A stretch of DNA of 64,000 nucleotides from Flavobacteriaceae bacterium UJ101 (lineage in GTDB: Bacteria > Bacteroidota > Bacteroidia > Flavobacteriales > UJ101): the NCBI GenBank assembly GCA_001880285.1, contig CP016269.1:434001-498000 (forward strand), in the 5' to 3' direction. Positions 17,122 through 27,367 of this stretch are shown here, piece after piece (position 1 is the stretch's first letter; every line of letters begins with the position of its first letter). Below the pieces are notes generated by a model. The model searched no databases. It had not been told where the DNA came from and saw only the letters and a list, made by a program, of their open reading frames with translations. Made by a program: the position numbers and the translations under genes.

Positions 17122-19941
17122 TTACAGTTCAAGAATATAATTTGTTAAACTCACTTCATGAGATAAATTCATTTTTTTACGTAATCGGTAACGTTTCACT
17201 TCAACACTTCTTGTAGAAATATTTAACAAAGGTGCTATTTCTTTAGATGAAAGGTTTAGACGTAAATAGGCACATAAACGTAAATCATTAGGAGTTAAAT
17301 TGGGGTGACTAGCTTTAATTGTAGACAAAAAATGTTTATCTGCATTATTAAAAGCACTTTCAAACAACTTCCAATCATCAGAATTATTAAGATTTTCATC
17401 AATAATTTTAATAACATCTTGTAAATCCTCATCTGATTTTCGACTGTTTATTTGTGATTTTATACGATTTAAAAATTCATTCTTTTTAATTATATTCATA
17501 GTTGAAGTAGCTAACTCCTTATTTTTACTTGCAATATCCTGTTGAAGCTTCTCATTTGCAAACCTCATTGCTTGCTCTTTATTTTCTAATTCTTTTAATT
17601 CAATTTCATTTTGTGCTTTTTCAAGTAATTCTTTACGATAACTCATATAATATCTTTTATACAATGAATGAACTAGCAAAAGAAAGCCGATAAAAAGTAA
17701 ACCATAAAAAACAATAGCCATATTCGACCAATACCAAGGACGTAAAACGGTAAATTTATAAACAGCTTCATTACTTGAAACCTGATTACCCATTCTTGCT
17801 TTTACTTTAAAAACATAGTCTCCATAAGGTAAATTTTTAAAATTCTCAGAAGATTTAGTTTCCCAAGCACTCCAACCATCATAAAACCCTTCTAACTTAA
17901 ATATGTACTCTGGAATTATATACTTATCAAATTCTGGAACATTGAATGTTATTTGAACATTATTTTCATTATGCTTAATCTCTCCTATTTGATTGCTTTC
18001 TAAAAAATTCACTATATTTTTATCAAAAGATGAGCTCTTAACAGAATGAATGTAAACCTTAAAATTTCTTTGTTTTTTGATGGATTCATTATATTGATTT
18101 AAATCTAAAACAAAATACCCTAATTCATTTCCTAACAAATATTTTTCATTTCCTAACGGAATAATATTTTCATATCCATTCTTCGTATTTCTTAAGTTAC
18201 TTATTAAAGGGATCGAGTTAACTTCTGGTTTATCACTAATTTTACCTGGTAAGGTATACTTTATCTCATCTTTATTAAAAGACCAAAGTCTTCCTGTTTT
18301 TTCATCAACAATCAATTTACCTGATGTATAGTTATCTTCAGTAAACAAATTATCAAAAACAGAATCTTTACTAAACTTTCCTTTTATCTCATCAAATCGA
18401 AAAACTCCATCTTTAAAAGCAAATAAAATTTGATTTTGATATTTCACCAATCCTGAATTAAAACCGTCAATACCTTCTAATTCTTGATTAATCGATAATG
18501 CTTTCTTAAAATCATGATCTACCTCAACTTCATAAACCCCCTTATATTCATGACTTACAAAAATAGTTTCTCCTAAAATTTCAAAAAACCGAGAAGAAAT
18601 ATCAAATCCTTCAATTTTATTCCTAAACTTCCATGAATTATTACTTTTCTCCAAAATATTTAATCCATCATAATTCCCTTGAACCAATAAATTGGAATGA
18701 TTAGGTACTTTTTTAATATTCCAAGTTCCTTCAATATCTACTATTTTTTCTGCTTTGTTTTGATCAACCATAAAAGTTCCTTTGTCATGACCACATAACA
18801 ATTGATCATCTATTACTTTTAAAAACCAAACCTGCCCTCCTGTATTTGTTATAAACTTGAATTTTTCATCAGAATCAATTTTTTTATAAAACAACCCTTG
18901 ATTTGTTCCTAAATACAGATGTCCTTTATATAACGCTGAAGCGTAGACACTCCCAACGTCTCCTGTAATATCATTATAGAATCTAAAATAAGATGACTCA
19001 TTTATACAATCAATTCCATTATCAAGACCTAGCCAAATATTTTTTTCTTTATCCTCAAATACATTAAGAACTGTATTATTACTTAAACCGTTAGTTTTAT
19101 TAATTTGGTAACCTAATGTTCCTGTGGCATTTACTTTTACTAAACCATTTGAAATCGTTCCTAGCAAAAAACTTCCATCATTGAGTCGAATACTACTGTA
19201 CACAGACATTTTAGATACTACTTCATTAGCAGGAACTGCCCATTTTTTAAATAACTCATTCTCGAATAGATAAAAACCCCCATCAATAAATTGAACTATA
19301 ATTGCTTGTCCAAAACTGTATAGGTTTACAATTTTTTCTTCTTTAACTAAATCATTCTCAATAAGAAGTTCGCCAACACCTTTTTTGATTTTAAAAACTC
19401 CTACCCCCATTTCTTGATAATAAATATTACCATCTAACTCATACATCTTACTGATATTAGTTTTCGAATCAATTATCTTGTATTGATCATTATCCGTATT
19501 ATAAATATAAATTCTATTAAGTGATTGAAATAAAATCCAATTATCAAGACTTAAAATACTCCAAAACTGTTCATCATCTACTAATTCAATTTTTAGTTTT
19601 TCGGTAAGAGAAGTATAAGTCAATTTATTATATTGATCGTAGACCCAATACCCAAAATCCATATAAGATCCTGTATAAATTTTATCATCCACTACTTTAA
19701 CCGAACGCATAATCGTTTCATTGACAGTTGGGTATAATCCCCAAGTACTTCCATTAAATTCTAATAGTCCTTTATTATTTGCTATATAAATATTCTTATT
19801 TGAAGATTGCGATATTGACCAATTTTGACTTTCTCCTCCATACACTTCAGGATTATATATTTCAATAGGTGGTAATTCCTGTGCTTTAATGAAACATACA
19901 ATTAAGGGAACAATGTAATATAATAAATGCTTTAAATTCAT
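17122..19941 (-). CDS. Membrane-spanning sensor-regulator: beta-propeller, Y_Y_Y domain, TM helix, LuxR-type HTH
   Basis: 939 residues. A signal peptide (1-21) exports a long periplasmic part made of propeller repeats of the two-component regulator propeller type (for example ENIWLGLDNGIDCI), followed by a triple-tyrosine-like beta-sandwich (about 640-730, YIFKLEGFYDGWSAW). One transmembrane helix lies at about 734-760, then a coiled coil (765-815). The C-terminal HTH of the LuxR/GerE type (about 875-935) contains LTPNDLRLCAYLRLNLSSKEIA and SVEVKRYRLRKKM. There is no histidine kinase domain, so a sugar sensed in the periplasm probably acts directly on the cytosolic DNA-binding domain, as in SusR-like regulators. 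It is paralogous to the next gene upstream and ends 128 bp before the operator cluster. Confidence 0.85.
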   Translation of the reverse strand: MNLKHLLYYIVPLIVCFIKAQELPPIEIYNPEVYGGESQNWSISQSSNKNIYIANNKGLLEFNGSTWGLYPTVNETIMRSVKVVDDKIYTGSYMDFGYWVYDQYNKLTYTSLTEKLKIELVDDEQFWSILSLDNWILFQSLNRIYIYNTDNDQYKIIDSKTNISKMYELDGNIYYQEMGVGVFKIKKGVGELLIENDLVKEEKIVNLYSFGQAIIVQFIDGGFYLFENELFKKWAVPANEVVSKMSVYSSIRLNDGSFLLGTISNGLVKVNATGTLGYQINKTNGLSNNTVLNVFEDKEKNIWLGLDNGIDCINESSYFRFYNDITGDVGSVYASALYKGHLYLGTNQGLFYKKIDSDEKFKFITNTGGQVWFLKVIDDQLLCGHDKGTFMVDQNKAEKIVDIEGTWNIKKVPNHSNLLVQGNYDGLNILEKSNNSWKFRNKIEGFDISSRFFEILGETIFVSHEYKGVYEVEVDHDFKKALSINQELEGIDGFNSGLVKYQNQILFAFKDGVFRFDEIKGKFSKDSVFDNLFTEDNYTSGKLIVDEKTGRLWSFNKDEIKYTLPGKISDKPEVNSIPLISNLRNTKNGYENIIPLGNEKYLLGNELGYFVLDLNQYNESIKKQRNFKVYIHSVKSSSFDKNIVNFLESNQIGEIKHNENNVQITFNVPEFDKYIIPEYIFKLEGFYDGWSAWETKSSENFKNLPYGDYVFKVKARMGNQVSSNEAVYKFTVLRPWYWSNMAIVFYGLLFIGFLLLVHSLYKRYYMSYRKELLEKAQNEIELKELENKEQAMRFANEKLQQDIASKNKELATSTMNIIKKNEFLNRIKSQINSRKSDEDLQDVIKIIDENLNNSDDWKLFESAFNNADKHFLSTIKASHPNLTPNDLRLCAYLRLNLSSKEIAPLLNISTRSVEVKRYRLRKKMNLSHEVSLTNYILEL

Positions 19942-20069
19942 GGTTAATGTTTTTCACTATTAACAAGCTTAGTAAATTAGATTTTATTAAAATTATAAGT
20001 TTCATAACACAAATCAATCATGATATGAACTTACATATTTGTTAATAGACTTTATAAACTTTGCTAAAG

Positions 20070-22841
20070 TTAATTAAATTTCCTTAAATATTCTGATAAA
20101 TTATCCTCTCTATCCAAGTGCATTTTTTTTCGTAATCTTGATCTACTAACATCTACACTACTCGAGTTTATACCTAACAGAGAAGCTATTTCTTTTGAAG
20201 TTAAATTCATTTTAAGAAAAGCACATGTACGCAAATCTTTAGTGGTTAAACTAGGATGTTTTTCATGTAATTTCTTAAAAAAAGAATCATGTGTTTTATC
20301 AAAATTCATTTCAAAAATCTTATCATCATCCCTAGATAAATAATATTCAATCGTAGATATCATTTCTTTATAATAACGCTTTGGTAATTTTTGAGATGAA
20401 GCTTCGTTTATTTCAATAAATTTTTTCTTAATTTTTTTCACCACACTATTTTTATTTAAATTAACTTGTGCAGCCTTAGCTAATTCACGATTTTTACTAT
20501 TTAATTCTATTTTTAATTTTTCATTTTCTAATCCTATAATTTCTTTTTGCTGCTGCAACCTATTTTCTTTAAATTTCTGTTCTTGTCTTATTAATTCTCT
20601 ATTTCTTTTTAATATTAAAAGGCGCTCTTGTTTACGCATTCTACTTTGATGAATTCTAATAAAAGTACCTATAATAATCAAAACAACTAAAAAAAAGCTT
20701 AATATCGAATACCATCTAAAATACCAAGGCTTATCAATTTTAAATTGAATAGATGATTCCTTTGACACTATTTTTTTATAAAGTGCTCTTAATCTCAATT
20801 GATGATCTCCATATCCAAGTTCATTTAAAACTAAACTCGATCCAGAAAAAGGAGCTGACCAATCCCTTTCGTCTATCTTATATTGGAATTTAAAATCATT
20901 ACCATAAAAGGGAAGTGTAAAATATACTTTTAAAGAAGTATTTGTTGGCTCGATAGCTTTTATATTCTCTATTTTTTTTATAGATATCAAACTTTCTATT
21001 TTAATAATTACTGGGTTCAATTTAATAAACATCTCTTTATTAAATTTATTACTATTTTTGTAGAGAGCAAAGCCATTATAAATAGGGAAAAACATAAAAT
21101 CGGCAACGGGTGTAATATTATCAATATTAGTCAAAACCTGATTATCTAAAAATTCAATTTTTAGCGTATCTTGATTATCTATTAAGTCTATCCCTTGATC
21201 AACCAATAACTTATATCTAGCATTTTTATAATCTATAACAATTGGGGCATCTGTTTTTTCAAATTTTTCATTTTTTATATTATACTTGAAATTCTGACCA
21301 TATTCATTTCTCAAAGACAATTCTTCATTATTATAAAAAAATTGTAATGAGCTTCCTTCAAACTCTTCTATAGAATACCAATCACGATCAATAATCTCAT
21401 CATATGCTTCATTTAATTTTAATTTAAAAATCCCTTTAGTTTTTATTCCAACCCAAATATTATCGTTAATATCTATAAATAAATTTCGAGAAGATTCTTC
21501 AAATCCAGCTAATTTTATTTTTTCCGACCACTTTCCATTATTTTTTTCATACACTACAATTCCATTATAATTCCCAGAAATTGCAAAATTTTTATTATTT
21601 AAAGGCAGGAATTTCCATGCACCCAATTCTTTTGATATTAAATTCAATGCTCCTCCTTCTATAACAAAAGTTCCTTTATCATGTCCTACAAAAACAGTCT
21701 CATCTATTTGTTTCAAACTCCAAACTTGACCATCCGACATAGGAATTTGCATTCCAAAATCATAAATTGATTTTAATGTATCCCATCTAGCTTTATATAA
21801 CCCCTGATTCGTCCCCACATATAGATCATCTTTATACTTCAAAGCGGTATAAGCTGTACCAAATAATCCAAAATAATCATAAAAATATGTATTATTTGAA
21901 TTTACCTTAATATAACTAATACCATAATCTAAACCCAGCCAAATATTATCTTCAATATCATTTTCAATAGTTAAAACTGTATTATTTAATAATCCATTCT
22001 TTTTTGAAAAATGTTGTACGATTTCTAACTTTTCATTAATTATATATAATCCATTCTTTACAGTACCAAAAGCCCAATTACCACCTACTTTACTAACTGA
22101 AAAAATATTTTGTAAACTGATCGTTTTAAAGTTATTATGAAGACAAGGTTTTAATATTCCTTCTTTCAATTCTAATATCTCACTTTCATAATTTACAAAG
22201 TAATATTTACCTTTGATTAAAAACCCATCTTTTATATCATGCGTATATTTATTTTTGGTAATAGCTATTAAAGATTCATTTTCCAATTTAAATAATCCAT
22301 TATTTCGATCAGAAATATATATTTCATCATTTAATTTAAAGGCCCAATTAAATCGATTCCTTGCAGGAATTTTCACCGAAATATGACCATTAAATATATA
22401 TAAATTTTTAAATGATTGAAAAACAATTTTATTACCATTTTTAAATATTCTCCAAAATTCTTCTACATCTTCCCCTTCCTCTTTATCAGTAAAATACAAT
22501 GAATTATAACTCCAAGTATCATTTTCTTTAATAAACAATCCAAAATCACCATCTAGCCCAACAAAAACACTATCATTATTTACAGCATAAACACTTCTAA
22601 TAATTGATTTTTTAGTTGCTATCTCTTGAAAATCAACTCCATTATATTCTAATAATTTTTTACCATTTGCAAAATATAAAAAGCCATTGGCTCCTTGCGA
22701 AATATCCCAAATCTTACTCTCTCCTTGATAATCTACAATATCAAAGTTTTTCATATATGGGACCCCTTTGTGTACCAAATTTTGAGCATAAAGGTTTATT
22801 GAAAAAAGAAAATAACTAAATAATATTAACCTACAAATCAT
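20070..22841 (-). CDS. Second membrane-spanning sensor-regulator, paralog of the neighbouring one
   Basis: I chose the ATG at 22841, which gives a normal signal peptide (MICRLILFSYFLFSINLYAQ) and 923 residues. An upstream ATG at 22898 adds 19 residues before it. The architecture is the same as its neighbour: periplasmic propeller with NIWLGLDYGISYI, a Y_Y_Y-like domain (FQYKIDERDWSAPF), a TM helix at about 705-730, a coiled coil rich in Glu/Lys/Gln, and a LuxR-type HTH (LTTKDLRTCAFLKMNLTSKEIA). The two are clearly diverged, so they may sense different ligands, for instance beta-1,3- versus beta-1,6-linked oligosaccharides. The gene lies 163 bp after the PKD lipoprotein gene. The gap of 128 bp to the next regulator gene allows a separate promoter. 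Confidence 0.85.
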   Translation of the reverse strand: MICRLILFSYFLFSINLYAQNLVHKGVPYMKNFDIVDYQGESKIWDISQGANGFLYFANGKKLLEYNGVDFQEIATKKSIIRSVYAVNNDSVFVGLDGDFGLFIKENDTWSYNSLYFTDKEEGEDVEEFWRIFKNGNKIVFQSFKNLYIFNGHISVKIPARNRFNWAFKLNDEIYISDRNNGLFKLENESLIAITKNKYTHDIKDGFLIKGKYYFVNYESEILELKEGILKPCLHNNFKTISLQNIFSVSKVGGNWAFGTVKNGLYIINEKLEIVQHFSKKNGLLNNTVLTIENDIEDNIWLGLDYGISYIKVNSNNTYFYDYFGLFGTAYTALKYKDDLYVGTNQGLYKARWDTLKSIYDFGMQIPMSDGQVWSLKQIDETVFVGHDKGTFVIEGGALNLISKELGAWKFLPLNNKNFAISGNYNGIVVYEKNNGKWSEKIKLAGFEESSRNLFIDINDNIWVGIKTKGIFKLKLNEAYDEIIDRDWYSIEEFEGSSLQFFYNNEELSLRNEYGQNFKYNIKNEKFEKTDAPIVIDYKNARYKLLVDQGIDLIDNQDTLKIEFLDNQVLTNIDNITPVADFMFFPIYNGFALYKNSNKFNKEMFIKLNPVIIKIESLISIKKIENIKAIEPTNTSLKVYFTLPFYGNDFKFQYKIDERDWSAPFSGSSLVLNELGYGDHQLRLRALYKKIVSKESSIQFKIDKPWYFRWYSILSFFLVVLIIIGTFIRIHQSRMRKQERLLILKRNRELIRQEQKFKENRLQQQKEIIGLENEKLKIELNSKNRELAKAAQVNLNKNSVVKKIKKKFIEINEASSQKLPKRYYKEMISTIEYYLSRDDDKIFEMNFDKTHDSFFKKLHEKHPSLTTKDLRTCAFLKMNLTSKEIASLLGINSSSVDVSRSRLRKKMHLDREDNLSEYLRKFN

Positions 22842-23004
22842 ATTAATTACATAATCATATACATTATTAAGATTTTTAAATATACACATATTAAACAAAA
22901 TAGAAATAGTATATAAAATTGTACTTAAATGAAGTTACTCTTTATCTTTTTTCTAATAAATCTAAAAGTACTATAATACTTATCAAATAATAAAAAGTTC
23001 ATAT

Positions 23005-23862
23005 TTAGCTCTCTGACTGCATAAAATCATCAAAATAAAAAATAGCATTATCAAAATTTTCTCCTTTATCAAAATAGATTATAATACTTGTAAATGTTTT
23101 ATCACTATGATCAGAAAAATCAAAAGCTAATTCTTCCCATTCTCCAATTTTTGTCATTGGAACTACAACCTCTACAGCCGGATCAACATCTGGGAAAGGG
23201 TTATACTCTAAACGAATCGTTACGTTTGCTATTCTTGATTCTCCAAACACTTTTAATTTTATAACACTAGGTTGCTCACTAGGTTTAATAGCATTAGTTA
23301 CTACATATCCTACTCCTGACCACGATTGTGCACTAGATGTTTTAACATATTTTTGAACCTTACAACTTTTATTTATATCATCTTTAACAATGTTATCTAC
23401 TATCGCAGTTTCCATCCCTCCAAATTCATTAAATAAAGTTTCTCCATCTTTATAAGAGAACCATAAAGGTCCAAGCACAGGATCAAAATTTTCTCCAGTT
23501 TCAACTATACAAGGTAGCTCAGAATCTGTATTTGTAGTAACCTGTTGTGTTGCTATACTCGTTTTCCCTAATGTATTTACAGTTAAAGTAACTGTATAGG
23601 TTCCTGCAACATCATATGTATGAATAGGATTTTTTTCTGTTGAGATTACTCCGTCTCCAAAACTCCATTCATAAGTTGAGGCATTAGTTGAAGTATTAAT
23701 AAAATGAACACTATTTCCATTTTCATCTAAACTTACTTCAAAAGATGCATTATTTTCAATATTAACTGTTGAATTATCATCACCTGAACACCCCATTATA
23801 ACACCTATAATAGTCGCTACTATTAACCCTCTTTTTTTTAGTATTTTTAATGTTCTCATCAT
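23005..23862 (-). CDS. PKD and carbohydrate-binding-like surface lipoprotein
   Basis: 285 residues. The lipobox VIMGC (Cys25) is followed by SGDDN, an acidic surface-export signal. A PKD domain spans 37-110 (YEWSFGDG, HTYDVAGTYTVTLTV). Residues 118-285 form module A, a beta-sandwich with SWSGVGYVV, LKVFGESRI and EWEELAFDFSD, related to the two module A copies in the protein encoded at 8620-11163. It lies 34 bp after the sugar-porter gene and belongs to the SusCD operon side of the locus. It is probably a surface glycan-binding protein working with SusCD, in the place of SusE/F in the starch system. Confidence 0.78.
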   Translation of the reverse strand: MMRTLKILKKRGLIVATIIGVIMGCSGDDNSTVNIENNASFEVSLDENGNSVHFINTSTNASTYEWSFGDGVISTEKNPIHTYDVAGTYTVTLTVNTLGKTSIATQQVTTNTDSELPCIVETGENFDPVLGPLWFSYKDGETLFNEFGGMETAIVDNIVKDDINKSCKVQKYVKTSSAQSWSGVGYVVTNAIKPSEQPSVIKLKVFGESRIANVTIRLEYNPFPDVDPAVEVVVPMTKIGEWEELAFDFSDHSDKTFTSIIIYFDKGENFDNAIFYFDDFMQSES

Positions 23863-23896
23863 TATTATTTTTTATTACTCTCTTACGAATTACTTA

Positions 23897-25522
23897 TTAA
23901 TTTAAAATCAATTCTTTTTCTAAATCTTCTAATGTTTTTCCTTTTGTTTCTCTCACAATACCCCAGGTAAAAACAAAAGTTAACGCTGCAAAAGTGGTGA
24001 ATATAAAAAATGTCACACTAGGACCTAAATTCACTAATATCCACGGAAATAAATAAGCAACAACAAAACTCACAAAAGAATTAAAAAAACCCACCACAGA
24101 AATAGCAATTGCTTTTATATGCACAGGAAAGATTTCTGAAAACAATGCCCACATAATTGGACCCAATGAAATTGCAAATGCAGCAACAAATAATAATATT
24201 CCTATTAAAATCAATTGAGCATTTACTACAATAAATTTATTAGGAACTTCTCTTTTCATTGTGTTTAATTCTTGCATTGATAAGCCTTTACCGATTACAT
24301 CAGAAAATATTTTTTGACTATCAAATGAGTTCCCCAAATTTTCTTTCAAATTAGAATAAACCTTACTTAATATTTTTTTTTCAATCATAAGCATTTCAAC
24401 TCTCTTTATTGCTTTATTTGATTGTTCATCTAAATTTAGGATTGTTATTTTATCATCTAATGCTTTAATAGAACTTTCAAAAGAAGTCATTTTTTCATGT
24501 GAAATAGTATAAATCCGATTACTAAAGGCATAAGAAGTTATCCCTAATGCTATAGTCATCATAGCTGAGCCTATTAAAAGTAATGGTTTCCTTCCTAATC
24601 GATCAATTAAGATCATAGCTATTATTGTAAAAAACAAATTAATCACACTAACAATTAGAGATTGTATAAATGTACTTTCTAAACCTCCACCAGCTTGTTC
24701 AAAAATTGTCGGAGCATAATAAAATATTGCGTTGATCCCTGTTATCTGTTGAAAAAAAGCTAAACCAAACGCAATTAACATAATCAAATTATATTTTTTC
24801 TTAAATAAATCACTTAAAGAACCTCTTTTTAAACTTTGTTCCTCTTTAATTCCTTTTTTTATTTCAACTAATGTTTTTTCTGTATAATGTTCTCCTCCAA
24901 ACCTCATCAATATTCTTTTGGCTTCTTCTTCATTATTTTTGATAGACATAAGCCATCTGGGACTCTTAGGAACCGTCCATAATAGTAGAAAATATAACAT
25001 AGCTGGGAATGTCTCAACACCAAGCATCCAACGCCAACTATTCTCTTCCAAATCTTTTAAAAAATAATTAGATAAGAAAGCAATAAATATTCCCAATACA
25101 ATATTAAATTGATTAAACGAAACTAAAAAACCCCTTAAATCCGGTGGGGCTATTTCTGCTATATAAATTGGAGCAATTAATAATGCTCCTCCAACTCCAA
25201 CTCCACCAATAAATCGAGCTACTAGAAACATCCAAAAATCATCAGCCAAAGCAGAGGTTATTGCAGAAAAAGTGAACAAAACAGCAGTGAAAATTAGTGT
25301 TCTTTTACGTCCATATTTTTCACTTATTATTCCCGAGAATAAATTCCCTAACATTGCTCCTAAAATAACACATGCTCCTGAAAACCCTAATTCCAATTCT
25401 GACATAAAGAAATAATCTTCAATAAAAGGATTTACACCTGCAATTACAGCGCTATCAAACCCTAAAAGAAAGCCTCCTAACGCTACAACTAAACTAATAT
25501 ATCGAATATACGTTTTGTTCAT
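23897..25522 (-). CDS. Sugar porter family (MFS) inner-membrane transporter
   Basis: 541 residues with the sugar porter signatures: LLGFDSAVIAG in TM1, GRKRT after TM2, PIYIAEIAPPDLRG, PKSPRWL after TM6, QQITGINAIFYYAP in TM7, DRLGRKPLLLIG, GPIMWALFSEIFP in TM10 and ETKGKTLEDLE at the end. About 90 residues are inserted between TM9 and TM10 (roughly 335-430, charged and helix-prone), which by standard topology would be on the periplasmic side. It would bring glucose or short gluco-oligosaccharides into the cytosol, parallel to the GPH-GH17 transporter. The gene follows GH16 after a 172-bp gap that contains a stem-loop and a possible promoter, and precedes the PKD lipoprotein by 34 bp. Confidence 0.9.
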   Translation of the reverse strand: MNKTYIRYISLVVALGGFLLGFDSAVIAGVNPFIEDYFFMSELELGFSGACVILGAMLGNLFSGIISEKYGRKRTLIFTAVLFTFSAITSALADDFWMFLVARFIGGVGVGGALLIAPIYIAEIAPPDLRGFLVSFNQFNIVLGIFIAFLSNYFLKDLEENSWRWMLGVETFPAMLYFLLLWTVPKSPRWLMSIKNNEEEAKRILMRFGGEHYTEKTLVEIKKGIKEEQSLKRGSLSDLFKKKYNLIMLIAFGLAFFQQITGINAIFYYAPTIFEQAGGGLESTFIQSLIVSVINLFFTIIAMILIDRLGRKPLLLIGSAMMTIALGITSYAFSNRIYTISHEKMTSFESSIKALDDKITILNLDEQSNKAIKRVEMLMIEKKILSKVYSNLKENLGNSFDSQKIFSDVIGKGLSMQELNTMKREVPNKFIVVNAQLILIGILLFVAAFAISLGPIMWALFSEIFPVHIKAIAISVVGFFNSFVSFVVAYLFPWILVNLGPSVTFFIFTTFAALTFVFTWGIVRETKGKTLEDLEKELILN

Positions 25523-25575
25523 TTTATTTCACTGCTTAAAATTTTCACCTATAATATAATTAGATCTTTATAAGT

Positions 25576-25618
25576 AGGCTTTCAGCCTCTTAAGCTATTT
25601 ACTTAAGAGACAAAGCCT
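25576..25618 (-). promoter_or_regulatory. Two-tier stem-loop in the leader of the sugar porter gene
   Basis: Inner arms CTCTTAAG (25587-25594) and CTTAAGAG (25602-25609) with a 7-nt loop are enclosed by outer arms AGGCTTT (25576-25582) and AAAGCCT (25612-25618). No T-run follows on the minus strand, so it is not a typical terminator. It may stabilise or process the transcript between GH16 and the transporter. Confidence 0.5.
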
Positions 25619-25624
25619 TACTAT

Positions 25625-25632
25625 CAAAATTA
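25625..25632 (-). promoter_or_regulatory. Possible -7 box (TAATTTTG) before the sugar porter
   Basis: CAAAATTA on the plus strand is TAATTTTG on the minus strand, matching TAnnTTTG, just upstream of the stem-loop. No clear -33 TTG was found. Confidence 0.3.
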
Positions 25633-25694
25633 CTAAAATAAACTAAAAAACTAATCTTTATGAAAATTTTCAAAAACTTATCAGAATTAAAACA

Positions 25695-27356
25695 TCATTT
25701 TTGAAAAACTCTAATAAAATCTATTTCCATGGTTGATTCAGAAAAATTAGAATCAATGGTTCCTCCCAAAGTTCCTCCCATTGCTATATTTAAAATCAAG
25801 AAGAAATTTTGATTAAAAGGCAATGATGATTCATTTTGAAATTGAAAATGAACAGGATAGCCATCTATACTAAATTTAATCCAAGATTCATCCCATTCAA
25901 TTGAATATGTATGAAATTTATTTGAGACATCTGAAACTGTTGTTTTTCCACCTGGTCCACTTCCTCCTGAAAAATTAGGATAATGCAACGTACTCAAAAC
26001 TTCTTCCTGATTAACTCCTACATGTTCCATAATATCAATTTCACCACATGCAGGCCAACCAACTGTATCAAAATTAGATCCTAACATCCAAAACGCAGGC
26101 CATGTTCCTACTCCTTCAGGTAATTTTGCATGAATATCAACCTTTCCATATTTAAAATCAAATATACCTTGAGTTTTTAAACGAGCAGAAGTATAATTAC
26201 TCCCTTGATAATCTTCTTTTTTAGCTGTAATTTTTAAAAAACCATTTTCTACTATAACATTATCTTCGCGATCTGTATAATACTGCTCTTCAGCATTACC
26301 CCATCCATTATCTCCTGTCCCTATATCAAATGTCCAATTTTCAGAACATGGAGCTCCATCTACATTAAATTCATCTTGCCATATTAATGTATAAGTTCCA
26401 TCAGGAACTACCCCTGTCTCTCCAGAAGCACATTCTGAATCACCCCCTGAACCTGAACCCGGCTCTGTAGTTGTAAATTTTTGATACCAAGCTCTTCCTG
26501 CACTATCAACCCAACGGACGTACATTGTAGATGCTGTTAATGAAATTACTTCATAATTTCCATCTCCACCTGCAAAATACCCCATAAAATTTCCTTCACC
26601 AGAACCCGTTAGTGCAATATTAACCTTAGTAGATTCCGATTCAGACAAAACATCACTGGTTGCTAATCCTAACACAGCTTCATAATCACCAGATGTATCT
26701 ACATTAACACATTCATCACTTCCACTAGGAGTAAAATCCGTATTAAAATAAGACGCCTCAATATTATTATAATTATATGTAACTTTTTCATTAATAGCAT
26801 CATATGAAAAAACAAACATATCATCAAACATACAACCTACTGCTTCATGCTCATAGGGAGAAGAAGTATACCAAACGGGTTCTCCTGCATCTCCAGGTCC
26901 GACACCTAAATAACCTGCTGTTGCAACATCCCAATACCATATTTTACTTGAACCTCCTGTTAAATTTTGAATAAATGTTTCCGGTAGGGAAAAATCAACC
27001 TCTATAGTTAAAGTAGTTGTCGCAACGTCACCACTTACTCCAGCCACTCCATAAGGAGTAACTGTTACCACATAAGTACCACTACTACCATAGTTTTTGG
27101 AAAAAGTTGAAGATTGAAAAACACCTGTTGTCCCATCTCCAAAATCTACTTTATAGGTAATCACATTGTCTCCTGAAACCTCAAAACTTGTCAAACCTGA
27201 TCCATCTGTACTGACAACCGCATTTACTATTGTTCCTGTAGGCACAACGACTTGTCCTAACTCATAGTTTTTATCATCATTACACCCTACCCATAAAAGA
27301 GTTACACATAAAATTAACCCTAATTTTATCAAAAATATTCTATTTTTCATCTTCAA
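25695..27356 (-). CDS. PKD-GH16 laminarinase, surface lipoprotein
   Basis: 553 residues with the lipobox LWVGC (Cys25) followed by NDDKN, an acidic surface-export signal. A PKD-like domain (about 35-125) is followed by a middle beta-rich module (about 130-300, with SKIWYWDV and MYVRWVDSAGRAWYQKF) and the GH16 domain (about 315-553). The catalytic motif GEIDIMEH gives nucleophile Glu439 and acid/base Glu444, with laminarinase marks WTFDIGTGDNGWGNAEEQYY and MEIDFIRVFQK. It starts 11 bp after the SusD gene and should be in the SusCD operon, making it the first-line endo-beta-1,3-glucanase at the surface next to the uptake complex. The GH16 domain is related to the compact enzyme encoded at 11183-12004. 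Confidence 0.93.
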   Translation of the reverse strand: MKMKNRIFLIKLGLILCVTLLWVGCNDDKNYELGQVVVPTGTIVNAVVSTDGSGLTSFEVSGDNVITYKVDFGDGTTGVFQSSTFSKNYGSSGTYVVTVTPYGVAGVSGDVATTTLTIEVDFSLPETFIQNLTGGSSKIWYWDVATAGYLGVGPGDAGEPVWYTSSPYEHEAVGCMFDDMFVFSYDAINEKVTYNYNNIEASYFNTDFTPSGSDECVNVDTSGDYEAVLGLATSDVLSESESTKVNIALTGSGEGNFMGYFAGGDGNYEVISLTASTMYVRWVDSAGRAWYQKFTTTEPGSGSGGDSECASGETGVVPDGTYTLIWQDEFNVDGAPCSENWTFDIGTGDNGWGNAEEQYYTDREDNVIVENGFLKITAKKEDYQGSNYTSARLKTQGIFDFKYGKVDIHAKLPEGVGTWPAFWMLGSNFDTVGWPACGEIDIMEHVGVNQEEVLSTLHYPNFSGGSGPGGKTTVSDVSNKFHTYSIEWDESWIKFSIDGYPVHFQFQNESSLPFNQNFFLILNIAMGGTLGGTIDSNFSESTMEIDFIRVFQK

Positions 27357-27367
27357 ATGTCTTTAAA

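Noticed and set aside
19957-20048. Inverted repeat CTATTAACAA / TTGTTAATAG upstream of a regulator gene
   Set aside because: The arms are only 10 bp of AT-rich sequence and lie about 75 bp apart, so chance is a fair explanation.
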